Shown: positions 27,723-41,250 of the stretch, one piece after another
Layout: each line of letters opens with the position of its first letter
Numbering within the stretch: the first letter of the stretch is position 1
Assembly (NCBI GenBank): GCA_028023455.1
Contig: JAQFVV010000072.1
Span: 1,324,501-1,388,500 of the forward strand
DNA length: 64,000 nt
Origin: Epiperipatus broadwayi
Lineage: Eukaryota; Onychophora; Udeonychophora; Euonychophora; Peripatidae
Direction: 5' to 3'
Translations under genes and position numbers: made by a program
Notes under the pieces: generated by a model
Seen by the model: the letters and a program-made list of their open reading frames with translations, nothing else
Database searches by the model: none
What the model was told of the DNA's origin: nothing

Positions 27723-29122
27723 TTTGATATACATAAGTTCAACAGCAATCACCTGAACGACTGATAATTCTGGTTTTTTAATGAAAGTTGTTCTGTAAAG
27801 CTAATAATAATTTATGATTTACTATTTTGCTTACAAGGTAAATACAGTTTGCTAAATTTCATTTTTCTTGAGTTTAAAATCAGAATTTAAAGTATTATAT
27901 ATATCAATGTATCAGTTTGTATTAAAATAAAAATGGAAAGAAAAATAAAATTTATGTTAAAGTTCTAATAAAACTAAATCAATCTTACAAACAATTAAAA
28001 ATAAAACGTTATTTTATTACCAAATGATTTATATATTAAGTCTCAGATAATTTTCCTTTTTCTAAAAAGTTGTCTTTTAAAAGACTAATCAACAGAATAA
28101 TAAATTAAGATGAGTAAAAATATTAACAACTATATACATTTATTAATCCAAAATACCTATTATAATCAAGAAGCTATACAATGTGAAGAGAATCCCATTC
28201 TATTCCACTGTCAGAATTCAAAACCTATTTACTATACACAATTATCAGGCTTAGAGAAAAAGTGAACTGTTTAATGATATTTTTCAGATTTTAATATTGT
28301 GTCTATCTAAAATTTCAAAATAAAATACATAATTTATAATTAGAACAATTAAAGTTATTATTACAATAAACTCAACAGATAAGAGAAATTGCATATTAAA
28401 ATTTGATATTTTTTTAGTTCAATTACTCCAAAAATGTCTATTTTAATCCAATTATATGATTGATTAAAGACTTATATTTTAATTAATTAAAATAACCACA
28501 TATTATTTTGTGAGTATTTGAGATAATAAAAAAAATAAATTCTAATTACTTACATTAAGAATGTGTAAATTCTTTAGCATAATGTCACCTATCTTTTGAT
28601 AATCACCCTTCAGGTGTGCGTTAGATCTTCCTTCCCTAAAAAAAAAAAAAAAAAAGGTATAAAATTATATTTCTACAAACGAAAAATAACAATCACATTT
28701 CTTTCCAAAAAAAGAAAAAACATACTTTTCTTAATGTTCTTTCCACATTGCTTTTTAAAATTTATAATAGTTTTGACTGTCTGGCAATCTTCTTTAGATA
28801 TTCTGAGTATTTTTATCAGAATATCTTAAAAAGACTACTAACTGTCTTAAATTAAATAAAGTAGTGTGGAAAGTGTATTAAAAGAAGGGTTTTGTTTTTT
28901 TGTAAAAAGTTAACAATAGTAATACAATAATACTACTTCTAATGAATTTTCCACAAGGCTTTATTTAATCTATGGCAATCTTGAAAAGTAATATCTATAA
29001 TATTTATATTATAAAGTTTAAAATATTAAATTTTTAGAAATAATTGCAATGTTACTTCTCCCTACATATATTTTAAATTTTAAGAAAAAGCAGGAAAAGT
29101 TCATAAGTATCACTATAAAATA
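27723..29122. other. AT-rich non-coding DNA
   Basis: No gene. A decayed PLE-like signature lies on the minus strand around 28755-28795 (CTAAAGAAGATTGCC...GTCAAAAC). An A-run lies at 28637-28655. Confidence 0.5.
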
Positions 29123-30097
29123 CACCTGGGTCTCGTTTTACGCGATAGATAGGTTCCTCAGAAAACACGCGCAAACGAAATCGCACAAAAATAGACGTAA
29201 CTTACCTTGAAAAAGGGGAGATGCGGACTGTGATTTTTCAAAAATCATGTAAAAGCAAAGCACCAATGTAAAATTACTTTAAAATTCACACACACACACA
29301 CAAAAAAAATAAGTAAATAAAATATGACTAATAAAAAATTTCAAATTTGAAAAAAATTGATACAAGACAAACTTTTTTTAACTATAATATTTAATTTTAT
29401 TCAAAACAATATATTTTTATGCATAATTTACAGTAATTTACATTTTTTTATACACGTTTTAATTATTATCGTTATTTGCCGATAAACAGGTTCGTTTGCA
29501 AACTGGTAAAAAATCAGATTCTTCACAAGAGGAAATACAACTAGCGCCAACATCACTCTCATGTTGTGTTAATGGTTTTCTGGTGACAACGTAATTAGTA
29601 ATTAATCTAACAACTAAAAATTAAATTCTTATTTTTGTCTTTAATTTTTTAATTTTCAATTTTAATTGTGCCCACTGCTATTACTCACCTTTTAAAAATA
29701 AACTTGCGGACACTAAATGATTAATAATTGATTACATTCTTTTTTAAAAAGCAAAAACAGAATGTGATTTAAAATGCAAAATTAACACGCACAATGTTTG
29801 AACAAATTTACATTATAATCTTGTAAAATTTAATGTGGGTATACATAAAATGTGGAAATCATGATTTTAATTTCATTATTGCATAAAATCTTACTATTAT
29901 AAAGCACTGAAAATATTGACATTACTAAGATGAAAGTCAAATTCCAATAATGTGCTATTACTTTCAATATGACGTAAGTGCACGAAATTTATTATTTAAA
30001 GTAATAGCACATTATTGAAGTTCGACTTCCGGAGAAACGTGAATCGCGTAACTTCAAAATCGCATTAAATAAATCTGTGTAAAAAGAGACCCAGGTG
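29123..30097. mobile_element. TA-flanked terminal-inverted-repeat transposon (MITE-like)
   Basis: Ends are CACCTGGGTCTCGTTTTAC on the left and the reverse complement of CACCTGGGTCTCTTTTTAC on the right, 18 of 19 identical, with TA on both outer sides (29121-29122 and 30098-30099). The TA duplication suggests a Tc1/mariner-type transposase acting in trans. The 975-bp interior has no transposase frame. Subterminal sequence is CpG-richer than the surroundings (ACGCGATAG, ATCGCGTAAC). Near the right end TAATAGCACATTATTGAAGT mirrors the sequence about 70 bases upstream, giving an internal hairpin. Confidence 0.85.
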
Positions 30098-30144
30098 TAC
30101 TACATTATATAATTTACATATAACCCATTATGTTGTCAAAATAA

Positions 30145-30365
30145 GAGTCATAGATCACATGACCTATTCTCTTAAGCTTGTAAGTTATAAACAATGAGAA
30201 TTGCCAATTCCTCAACAAGCTTTGTGATAAATGCTTAGCCAGAGAAAGCATTTAAAATATCTCCCAGGACCCCCCCCAAACTCCTGACCATGGTTTCATG
30301 CTTTGGCACTCCTCAGAGAGGTGCCAGAGTAGATTCAGACACTAGATCTAAAAATACCAACCATG
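30145..30365. mobile_element. Family-C element fragment (single arm)
   Basis: Matches one arm of the foldback at 55563-55983 through AGAGAAAGCATTTAAAATAT, the CATGGTTTCATGCTTT segment and the AGATCTAAAAA end. No mirrored arm follows, so this is a monomer or truncated copy. It holds a hammerhead-like motif on the minus strand (30281-30321). Confidence 0.75.
30281..30321 (-). ncRNA. Hammerhead motif (family C)
   Basis: Minus strand: core CTGAGGA (30316-30310), stem II GTGC-CAAA-GCAT, GAA, stem III ACCATGGT (30294-30287, perfect octamer palindrome), cleavage C (30286), then AGGAG pairing with CCTCT except for one mismatch. The core is fully canonical because position 7 may be any base. The outer stem I is weak in this copy. 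Confidence 0.6.
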
Positions 30366-30621
30366 TTGTTTATTTGCATATAAATAAATCACTACAAAAC
30401 TAATAATTTGATAACAAATATTGTGTTATTTAATATAAAAAAGATTTTCTCAATAACATTTGATTTTCTTTGTCAATGTAAAAAATATATAGACCTTTAC
30501 CCCAGCTAGTAACAACAATTGGTGCCCCAAAATGCATTATACACCAAAGACTTCACTTAAAAAAAGAAATTAGAATGAATTCCTATGTGAAAAAATTTGA
30601 TTTGCTACTTTTTTTTTTTAA

Positions 30622-30717
30622 GTGTCATAGCATCAGCCAGGACGCAAATCCGCAACCCGGGCAACTGCCTGCAAGTACAAGGCCGTCACACTGACCTCTC
30701 GACCACCAATGCAAGAC
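30622..30717 (-). repeat. tRNA-derived SINE head (copy 2)
   Basis: Reverse complement shows TTGGTGGTCGAGAGGTCAGT (A-box region), an anticodon-arm remnant, GTTGCGGATTTGCGTCCTGG (decayed B-box) and GCTGATGCTATGACA, matching copy 1. A T-run on the plus strand (A-run in sense) follows the 3' end. Confidence 0.7.
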
Positions 30718-33700
30718 ATACTTTAAATCCAAAATATCAAAAAATTGGATTAAAAACATCAAAGTTTAAATTGGAAGAAATGATAATTAATGAAGAAAGA
30801 TTTTATTAAATATATTATTTTTAAAAAATACTAACTTGTGGTCAAATATACTGCATAAAAACATTTCAGCAGCTATAATGTTTTTAAAAAACATTTTTTT
30901 CTTTGACAGGCCACCATTTTGTTTCTTAAGTAGGAAGAACATATTTTTTAATCCACTATTCATTAAAATAAAGCATGACAAAAAAAAATCTAATCACAAT
31001 GTACATTTTAAAATTTATTTTTGGTTCGTCTTATATTCCTTTTTATAAAAAGGCTTTGTGAATTGTATTTATTTTACATAAAAATGATGAAAATATACAA
31101 TTGATTGCTGAAGTTTTAATAATCTAAATTATTAACTTTTTTTGCTGATGTTAGAGTTGAATTTTTTTAACAGGCATCACAACAAATTACAATATTATTG
31201 ATTTAAATTTGAACTAATAAATGATATTTTAATCTTCTTTGATCATAAGAAGTTGATTATTAAGTGTATAATGCATGAAATCATTTCTTTCTTTCAAAAT
31301 AATTTACAATATGATATGCATAATATTTTACAATTATGATTGATGTGTGCATTTTTTGCCACAAGCAAAATAATTGTTCACAAAAATTTTAATCCATAAT
31401 ATTGAATGAATGAATATGTTTTACCCAATATTGCTATACATGCTCAAAGTATGTTTTAATAACTTATTATGCTGATTAAAACTGAATTTTTTTCTTTGGT
31501 AATTGTCAACAACAAATATCTACTTAATTTTGAATGTATCATAAAGAAAGATGAAAATCAGATTAAATATTTTAATTGTATTTTATTTCTATAATCAAAG
31601 CAATATTATATAATGTATAATAAATAAACTCTGTTTTGTACTATACATTTTTAACATCAACATTGTCATTTTATTTTGAAGTCTCATGGATTTAGTGGAA
31701 TCACTACCATATGACATTATCAGTCTTACAAAATGGTCACCATTTAAAAAAAGTAGTCATTATTTTTTAAAACAAAACATTTGAAATTTTTTTAAAAGAC
31801 CATAACAATGAATAATTGATTGTAAATCTAAATAGTGGGTACAAATTAATGATGATCATTGTGACAAATCTTCACATAAAGATCCATTGCTAACCAGGGT
31901 AAAGGTGTATATATAAAAATATAACAATAATATATTTTTATAAGCATATTGACAAGTTCAAAGCAATAATCGTTTTTTGTTGTTTACATTATTATTTATT
32001 AATAATACAAACTTTTATTATATATATATTCTTTATAACCACATAATACTAAAATAATATTTTCCATGTAACATTTTCAGAGTTATTTATACAATTACAT
32101 AATAAAAATTTATTGTAGTTTCAATAATAAATACAATCAATTAAAACTAGTATTTTGATTCAATAAAAAAAAAATCCTACACATTAAAATACATAATTTT
32201 TACTAACTAAAATTATGACAAACTACTAATGATAAAAATAATTTCTTTACAGCTTGGTCAATGATAATGACCTCAACAAAAAGCTCTTGCAGTAGGTAAG
32301 AACTCATTTTTAAAAGAATGTACAACGATTCATCTATATGTACATTTACTTTAATTTAAAAAAGAAAATAGCTTAATTTTACATGCAGTTAAGATGCTAT
32401 TTAGTTTTATATAAAAATGTTTGGATTATTAAAAAAAGATTGAAACCTTAAAAAATAGGATTTAAATGAAAATATTTAAAAATATGTAAATAAAAAATAT
32501 TTTTTAACAACAGAAATATTACATTTAAAAAAAAAAGATATTGTATTTTGATCTGTGACACACTGATTTTTGTATCCATACTGCATAAGTATACTTATGC
32601 AATTCCATTATTGTATGGTAATTTTCCTATTATGAATTGTCTAGTATTACTTTTGTTAGTCAGGTGAACATGTTATTTGATGGCCTTATTTGTCAGGCCT
32701 ACCTAATTCATTTATTTTTATTATGACAATCATCCTTTTTGTATTCTCATCCTTAATATGATCCTAATATGAATTGTTATATGATTATCTTTGAATTAGA
32801 TGAACTCTGTAACCTCTTTTATGTTGAAGCCTATCCATCTATTTGATTTACCATATAATATCTATATTCATATTGTTTATGTTAATTATTCAATGATGGA
32901 AACTATGTATTTAGTTTGACTTATTGTCTATGTTCTCTTGCCAGTGTAATTTCATCAACTTGTGAATTCTTGAATTTCTCAAATGTGATCATTGTAACTC
33001 ATGGGATGCAACATGTAGTGCTCCCAATTGAATTTTTCAATTTAATGTTTTCCTTGTATTATCCTTCTTCTGTAAATAAACTTTACTTTTGAAATGAAAA
33101 AAAAAACAAAACAGAGGAATTATGCAAAATATATTCAGAGAGACTGTAAAAAAAAAAAACCAAAAAACAAACAAAAAAAAATAGTAAAACTACAAATTGA
33201 GTAATTATCTTAAAAAGTTAAGTAGCCATGAATTTTTGAAAAATAATTAAAAAAAAAGCCTTGGAGAAGACAGTCTAGTTTGTATAACTTTCTTTTTGCC
33301 AGAAAGTTAATTATGATGATGATGATGAAGTGTAACTGCCTTAATAAAGTTATTCTTATTACTATTCAGTGAGTGAATTGTAATTATAACACTTTGCTGC
33401 TATATGACTTGATTAGAATATTTTATTATCTGCAGAGGCTCTTTAAATTAATATTAAATTTACGAGTTAAATGAATGCATTCATGGGATGTTACTAGATC
33501 TGTTGGCGATAATAATTTTGTACTGACAATGTGTTTAAATTATTTTCCTATGGGCCAAGATAATTGACGTGTACTACATTTTCCTTCCCTCTGTGATATA
33601 ACTATCTATGTTGTCTAAACATTTTTAGTGTAGCGTTGATAGCAAAAAGAAAATAAAGAAAACTTGTTACACTGCTAGCATCTAATAGCATTCAATTAAG

Positions 33701-34740
33701 CATTCATTGGACCTTTAAATCAAATATTAAGTAGAGAGTTTCGACAAATAATAAATTATTATTATTGTTTATTTAAAAAAATTTAATTAATGACATTATA
33801 AAATTGTACAAATGCATAATAAATACACTTTGTTAATGTTGGCTCATCCATTGCTGGCGTTGGTCTGGAAAAAGTATGCCAGAGCCATTCTCCGCACTAG
33901 CAGATTATAATATGAGCAAATACGTACTATTTTGTTGGTATTGCCCACCCCTACTTATCAAGTCAGCACAGCATTGAAAATGCATTTGATTTGAAATGGT
34001 TCTAAAATAAAATAATTTTTTTTTATATTAATAATAAACGTGGTTTTAATTTCTCCTTATTTGTAATAATAAAAATACTTAATTGTAAATTATTAGAGAA
34101 AAAATATATAGTTAATAATAAATTTGGCTGAACGTTTTCGAGGAACCGTGCCTCATACTCATAGCCTTCGTGAAAATGTACTTAATATATGTAAATGAGA
34201 ATATTCAAATGAATTACTGTTACGTAGCCCATTTTTTCGAGATGTCGAAGTACGTGTCTCTTCTGTTGATTGCATGGATGTCTCTGTTAATGTAGAATAA
34301 AGAATAATTATTATTTTTGTTAAACAATACAATTAATATTATTTCACCATCAGTTAATATAATGTCGGTAAAGTATTAATGATTCTTATATACATATATT
34401 GAAAAATAGAATAATTCAAATAGCATTATTTAATATGTAATAATTTTAGGAATGATAAAATTTTCCCAGCCTGCCCTTTTTTTTATTAAATATAATTTTT
34501 TATCCTACATTACATCATTCATTCAGCTGCCTTAGCAGGCAGAAAGGAATTTGAAATTCATAAAAGTACTAACATGATTACTTTGAGATTCTACTCTAGA
34601 AATATTGCTTTAATTTTATTAAACAATTAGTTTATAAATACCCTCGATGAATGAATATTACAGCTCACAAATATCACTATCCATACTTATAAATAATTAA
34701 GTAAGTCGGAAAAAGTTATTTTAAATAGTAATTTAATACA
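30718..34740. other. AT-rich DNA with one 3'-end-like sequence
   Basis: No gene is confirmed. At 32550-33106 a less A-rich block ends with AATAAA (33075-33080) and then, 17 bases on, a run of A broken by single C bases. This is what a transcript 3' end or a retroposed copy would look like, but no coding sequence precedes it. GATGATGATGATGA at 33315-33329 resembles an RTE tail. A short CpG-containing block at 33860-34300 is treated under findings. Confidence 0.45.
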
Positions 34741-34744
34741 GTGT

Positions 34745-35275
34745 ACAGCCTTACACACACATGCACATAATTCAGACTTTCACACGACCCTCAGCTCTCC
34801 ATGCCATCTTATATTGCTGACCCACCTGATCATACACATATTGAAAAGATAAATAATCATATGTATTTCGTGCAAAACCAGCACTCATCAGTCGGGCTAT
34901 ATCATAATCTCTCACTTATATAGACAAAGAAGTAATTCCTTAAACTTTAATGAACAGGCTTCAATTTTCTCAGCCTTTCAACAATTCAACCACCCATTTC
35001 ATTGAAAAACCAATGATGGAACACCCAAAGCCCTTAGTGAATATGATATTGTAGTCATACCCATGTAGACATTTATGTCAATTAAAGAATTGCTATATTG
35101 ATACAAAGTGAGCACTGATTGTATATATGTGAGGAAATTGTGATCTGATGCAACTCACAGGTGCTGGTTTTGCATAAAATATGTATATTGGGAATCAGTT
35201 ATGTTTTTCACATGTGTGTGGTCAAGTATATCAGTTGTTTGAGATGGAGGATAAATGTAAACTAAAAATCCTATG
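34745..35275. mobile_element. Decayed family-A inverted dimer
   Basis: The left half (minus orientation) contains GACCCTCAGCTCTCC..., a hammerhead remnant at 34855-34906 and the GAACAGGCTTCAAT marker. The right half contains a plus-strand remnant at 35140-35196. The left ribozyme keeps CTGATGA, a perfect GTGC/GCAC stem II and GAA, but has G at the cleavage position and a lost stem I. The right one has lost the 5' core. Both should be inactive. Confidence 0.7.
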
Positions 35276-35394
35276 TTCAAATTTCTCTATTTACTATAGT
35301 AAACATTCAGTATACTGAATAAATAGGTTAATTACATATTGCTTTGGAAATAGGTTAGATCATAATATAAGCGCAGCCCATCCCTCTCTTATTA

Positions 35395-35762
35395 ATATAA
35401 ATGGATACATAATGGTCCAATAATGTGAGGGGTTAGATTGATGTAATGTTTACATGGATATGACTAAAATCCATTAAGCACTTTGAGCAGCATTACATCA
35501 TTGGTTTTTCAATGAAAAGGATAGTTGAATTGTTGGAAGGGTGAAAAAATTGAAGCCTATCCATTAAAGTTTAAGGAATTGTTATTTTAATATAAGTCAA
35601 GCACTGACTGTATATGTATATATGTGTGAGATTATGATCTGTCCCAATTTATTAGTGCTGGTTCTGTACAAAATATGTATATTGTAGATCATTTATCATT
35701 TTTCATGTGTGATCATGTGTATTGGTTGTTTGAGATGCAGTTGAAGATGAATATAAAGTAAA
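35395..35762 (+). mobile_element. Decayed family-A unit
   Basis: Direct continuation after the dimer at 34745-35275. It carries the body marker ATTGAAGCCTATCCATTAAAG, then a ribozyme remnant at 35630-35690 in which CTGATGA has become TTTATTA and GAA has become CAA. The tail ends AAATTCCCAAGTTCAAACTC, corresponding to the terminal repeat of the 58-kb copy. Older than the 9.4, 27 and 58 kb copies. Confidence 0.65.
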
Positions 35763-35770
35763 ATTCCCAA

Positions 35771-35783
35771 GTTCAAACTCCTC

Positions 35784-35821
<38 letters not shown>

Positions 35822-35822
35822 T
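35771..35822. repeat. (CT)n(TA)n compound microsatellite
   Basis: A CT run passing directly into a TA run. Confidence 0.95.
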
Positions 35823-38800
35823 GTACATATACATACAGTATTCAATTATTTAAAAAAAAAAAAATTTTTTTTATTCTTTTATACATACAGAGATTTATAT
35901 GTATAGATTTATTATTATGAATAAGCAGTTCTTTTTGTGATTTATTATATAATATTTTTTTATTATTAAATAATATGTGTTAAATTTATTTAACTTTCAT
36001 TTTGTTAAAAGAGAGTAAATCAGAAAAGTGTGAAATAAAGCAATTAAAATTGTTAGATTAGGAGATAAAAATTGTACACGTGTGAAACAATGAATAGATC
36101 TGTACAAACACAAAGATGCTTTTACACTTATTTCTGATGGCTATAGATGGCCAGCTTTGTTGTTATCTGTATCTTAAAATTATTTTTACAAAAGAGGTGC
36201 TTTGATGTAGATAACGATAGCATCAATTTTAAGTCAAACTTGTGAAGCTTTGATTTTTTTTTAAGATAAAGATTTCCAGATGTTTTTTTTTCTTTGGTTG
36301 AAATTCGCGATATAAATGATTAAAACAATTTTTTTAATCAGTTAATCATAAATTTTTTTAGAGAGATGATCAGTCAGTCATAAATTTCTTTAGAGAGATG
36401 ATCAGTCAGTCATAAATTTTTTTAGAGAGAGATGATCAGTTAAATTATGATTATTATTTTGAGACTCAACTCAGTCGGTCCTTCCTTGTTATTATTCTTA
36501 AGCAGAAATGTAAGCGGGGATTTTTTTTTTTAAAAGAGAGTGAACGCTTTAATTTTTTTTTTCACTCCTTGAAAGTTGAAAAAAAAAGAGCAAATGAAAT
36601 GTGCGTTTATATAAAGCAATTTTCAAGCAATATTAAAGAATAGGAGAGAAATGGAACAAGATTGAATTTATTATAAGTTAGTAATAATTATAAAAATGAT
36701 ATTAACATATTTGGTTATGCATAATACTATGCCTCTGCATTGCTAAACCATTTTTTCTGCTTCCTGGTTAATACAGAATGAGTCAAAATCGCTGATCTGT
36801 CTATGAAGTCATGTATCCAGTAATAACCAACAAAATGAAAGATTTTGAAGCCAACCACACAAGCTATATGGAATGCTTTATTTCTAGTTCCTGGCTTATT
36901 AAAAGCTCATTACCTTCCAATGAATGGAGAAGAGGAAATAGAAGAAAAAGAAAATTTATAACATCCATGTAGAACCAAGTTTGAAGCCATAAATCAAATT
37001 TTTGTTGATTTACCTCAATCATCTAAAGTGTCGACAGCAATTATTTTTTTAAAGAAGAGAAACAAGCAAATCCACCAGTACCTACTTATTCAAAGTACTT
37101 ATAATAACTTTTTTTTAAATGGTAGAAGGAAGCCAATCAACAGTGAATAATAATGGAATTGAAGAAACAAGAAAGTCAATTGATTCAGCATTATCTTAAA
37201 AGTATCTGCAATAACTTTTTTTTTTGTTGTTGTTGTTGGTGAGCAAAGAAAAGCAGTCTAAAATTCAAATTCAGGACATTAATAAGAAGTAAAAAGTAGA
37301 CGGGTAAATATGAACTTTCTTTAACCGATTTTATTCTTTTACTTATTAAAAGTAAACCTTAATTTACTGGTCAAAGCAATTTTCTTTTTTTTGATACAGA
37401 AACATTAAAGACTTGTTTATCTATAGTTATTTGCAATATCTCACAACATAGCACAAACATAGTTTAAATCTTTAAACTTAAATTTTTCATTATTTTTTTT
37501 ATTATATATTGTAATGTTGAAATGTTTTTTTTTTAATTGTTCTTCAGATGTTAATGATAATGAGCAACCTATAGATATATGCATTTATAATGTTTTTTTA
37601 TTTTTATTTTATCTTGTTGCATATTAAAAAATTAATATATGTATTTTATTTTCTTTCGCTATAAGGTTGCAAAAGAAGAATGAAAAAGATATTTTTATAT
37701 ATGTAGTTTTTGGGTATACATTTTAAACATATATGTTAACATTACCGAATGCGTGAATGTGTAACTGTTTATCCAAACACATCAAAGAATAGGTTATATA
37801 TGATTAGTTTAAAATGGTAAATTAAAAAGTAGGGCATTACATTTGAATGGAAATGAAATGACATATACAAGTTACACCTGAAATTTATTTTATGATATGA
37901 TAAGTAAGAAAATTCTTAAATAAGCATTTATAGAATATGTATTTTTTTTTAATATTGATTTAAGTCAGCTTATTTTGAGATATCAGGAAAAATGACAAAC
38001 CTATATATTAAGTTTATTCGCTTATACTTATGTAAATTTTTTTATGTTAATAAGCCATTTATTTAATTGTCGATTTGACTTTAAAGAAGGAAAGAAAGAG
38101 TAGTAGTGTTAATAAAATATAATTATATATCTTAATTGGTTTCCGAGTTATTATTAAGAATATTGTGTTTTTTTTTTTTTTTTATCTTAATTCTATCATT
38201 TTAATTCATCATCATTGCTCGCAGTTATTAAGTATTACCATTCATATATATTGAGCAATCACTTGCAAATATTAAGCGTCCGCAAAATAATAGGTAAACT
38301 AGAATGTTGATATTTAGGTATTTAAGGATTATGCTTGAGAATAACCAAATTTTGATAATTATAGTTCAACATAGAAAGCTAAAATTGTGTTGTGTCCATG
38401 AATTTAGATCATCCTCATCAAAGATGGATATCATGTTATTAGTTAAAAAAATGTTTCAAATAATACTATATAAAAGTTATGATCGCCATCAATCATCATT
38501 AATAAATTATAATCATTAAATTTAATGTTTAGCGTAATGAATATATTTTAGTAAATAGGGGTTTATAGAAAATTGAATATTATGCAAAGAGATTCATGAT
38601 GATCAATCATCACCATTAGTATTATTAAATCCCAGTATGAAATAGGATAATTTTAATAGATGCCTATAAGTTTATAAAGATGAATTTATTGTTGTGAGTT
38701 TATTAATAAGCCATGGCTGGTATCATCATCACTATTATAATCATTATTATGATATCTATTATAATCATTATTATGATATTATTATCATCATCATCATTAT

Positions 38801-39750
38801 TACCTTTATTGTGATAAATAATCTAGTTAAATGGCCATCAATATCAATAATGGTCTTCACATGCTTGTTTGGAAGCCATTAATAGGATTATACATGTCTG
38901 TTCATCAATATACGCTAATGAGCTAGCAATGTCTATAAGAATCTTTGATCTATAGTATAAACTTTGGTAATATTGGGATCTTGTAATTTTATCAATATAG
39001 ATAAAATGTAAGAATGTCATTTTTGTTCAATAGTCATCCAAGTCATGTGTAATAAATATGTACTGAATGAGTTTGAACTCAAGTACACTATAAATAGATA
39101 CTTATCTAGATTGAAAACAATCTAGTGGCGCTCATGGGAAAACACATGTACTTAGTTAAACTGAATAAAGAGTGATATCATCCCTTTCCAACTTCATAAT
39201 ATTAGTTTTATAAAATATATTTTTTTACAAGTTGTCATGAATAGCACCCGTGTGTGCATATGACCATGAATGGTCTTATATATTTGGAAAGAAGGATAGG
39301 AAGGATTCTTTGTTAGAAGAACCTAGTATTGGAGATAAGCATAAGGCACTCCAGGAATCTCACAGTGGGTACTTTTATTCAGTTGCTATATTTAATATTA
39401 TTTTTATTAGATAACAATGGCCAGTATGTTTTATTGTTCGGATGACTGCCCCAATATATAAATAAATACCAAGAATCTTTAATGCTGATATTTTCAAGTG
39501 GCACAGTGATTCTATAATTTCTTTATCTATGCTATGATGAGTTAATATAGTCACATGGTACAGATTGGATAGGCATATATCTAATAATTAATAATTTCCC
39601 CTATCTAAATATTTATTATGGTTACAAATGTGACATATTAAAATAGTTACAAATTATAGTTACAAATACATATCTTTTATATTAATTTAATAATTACCAA
39701 TACATATTTATATTAATTGATAAATAATTGTTACAAATGGCAATTGATAA
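35823..39750. other. AT-rich DNA with small repeats
   Basis: No gene. Contains the minisatellite at 36341-36440 and trinucleotide-like ATC/ATT repeats at 38716-38806 (for example ATTATAATCATTATTATGAT twice). A 53-codon frame (36811-36972) with a basic tail is not supported by any domain. Confidence 0.5.
36341..36440 (+). repeat. Three-copy minisatellite (~33 bp)
   Basis: Three adjacent copies of ATCATAAATTTTTTTAGAGA-like sequence followed by GATGATCAGT, starting near 36341, 36374 and 36407. Confidence 0.9.
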
Positions 39751-39759
39751 ATAATTGTT

Positions 39760-39761
<2 letters not shown>

Positions 39762-39808
<47 letters not shown>

Positions 39809-39862
39809 TTATATATATATATATATATATAAAGAGAGAGAGAAAGAGAAAAAGAGAGAGAA
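39762..39862. repeat. (TA)n hairpin and (GA)n run
   Basis: Two TA runs separated by CTCTTT, then AAAGAGAGAGAGAAAGAGAA. The CTCTTT and AAAGAG edges pair, so the whole can fold as a hairpin. Confidence 0.9.
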
Positions 39863-41150
39863 ACTTTGTGTAATATTTAGGATATTAATTTGCCATATTT
39901 ATGATCAAATATTCAAATTGAGTCTTATAAATTTTTTCAAATCACTAAGAATTACTCCTCAAAATTAAATATTTTCCTGATATTCAATAGCATTAAAATG
40001 AACATAGTGACCCAACTTAATTGTAACATGACCTAACTTTAGCTGGTAGTGTGGAAGTGTGTGCTTAAAGATGTCAAGTCTTTGATTATATATGTCCATA
40101 TATAAATTAGATCAATATTCTGATGAAATTTATGGTTCTTAAACACATGCCATTCTTCATATGAATGATTTAGTTTACATTGAAATACATGTATTTTGAA
40201 ATAATTCATTCCAAATCATGTGGTCAAGACCAAAACAACCACTTAAGTAAAAAAAAAAAAAAATCAAAAATATAAATGTAAAGTACATATAAAATTAAAG
40301 CAAAAACTTACATATCTTAAAAAAAATTGAGATTACTGATTTCAAAACTTCAGCTTTCTTGTGAGATAATGTTCTGCAATACTTCTACCTCATTAGAAGT
40401 TTAACTGTGTCTTGTAATGAGTTGCAAGCCAATTCTTTTCCTTAATCTTGTTAACCTTACAGTTGATAGTAATAAATGTTTTTGGAAAAACAGTTCTTGT
40501 ACAAGAAACGAGCAAAAATTATTCAATCAATTGCTTAATTATTTTACAAATGATTACTTCATTATTTATTATCATTTACCATTTCTTTATGTTTAATCCA
40601 TTTTAGCAAAATCAGTTTCTACTAGTTACAAAATAAATTGTTTAACTGAAACTCTTTTTACTATCTTTCCTTATTTTTAAAAAATGGAGAATGTTAATTT
40701 AGTCATACTACCTTCAGAATTTAAATTACTGACAGTTTTACAGCTTTCTCTTTTAGAAATACTTGTTTTTATACACAAAGCTAAACACTGAGAAAATTAC
40801 TAAGCTGCGATTGCTATTTCTGCCAATAGTGCTTATTGTAACATTTTTCAATTACAACCAATGATATTCATTGATTCATCAATTCCACAATTAGTGTTAA
40901 TTTTCTATAATTTTACTTTACTTTTGAAAATTTTTTTAATATTAATTATTTTTTTTCCAACAGATTTTAGTTTTATGGCACATCTACTGTGAAATTTGAT
41001 CGAACATCAAACATTAATAGTTTTCAAATTCTATTTGTTATATAAATCTAGAAGAATACTCTTAAAGACAAACATGTATAGCATTTTTACTGCTAAAGAT
41101 AAAAAAACAAGAGAATTAAATTGATAACTAAGTTTTTATTCAATTTTTTT
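39863..41150. other. AT-rich non-coding DNA
   Basis: Nothing recognisable apart from A-runs (about 40248-40264). Confidence 0.55.
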
Positions 41151-41156
41151 TCCATA

Positions 41157-41250
41157 TGTCATAGAATCAGCCAGGAAGTGAACCCGCGACAATGGTCTGC
41201 AAGCAACTGCTTGCTTGCAAGGCGGCTGCGCTAACCTCTCAGCTTTTACC
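41157..41250 (-). repeat. tRNA-derived SINE head (copy 3)
   Basis: Reverse complement reads AGAGGTTAGCGCAGCCGCCT (A-box side), GCAAGCAGTTGCTTGCAG, GTCGCGGGTTCACTTCCTGG (good B-box) and GCTGATTCTATGACA. It has the best-preserved B-box of the four copies after copy 1. Confidence 0.72.

Noticed and set aside
32550-33106. Host gene 3' end
   Set aside because: AATAAA and an A-run are present, but the A-run is encoded in genomic DNA and no coding sequence precedes it. Retroposed sequence or chance is more likely.
36811-36972. 53-codon frame with a basic RRGNRRKRK tail
   Set aside because: It looks peptide-like, but there is no signal sequence, no conserved motif and no splice support in frame.
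39717-39968. 83-codon open frame
   Set aside because: It is produced by (TA)n and (GA)n repeats, with no protein family.
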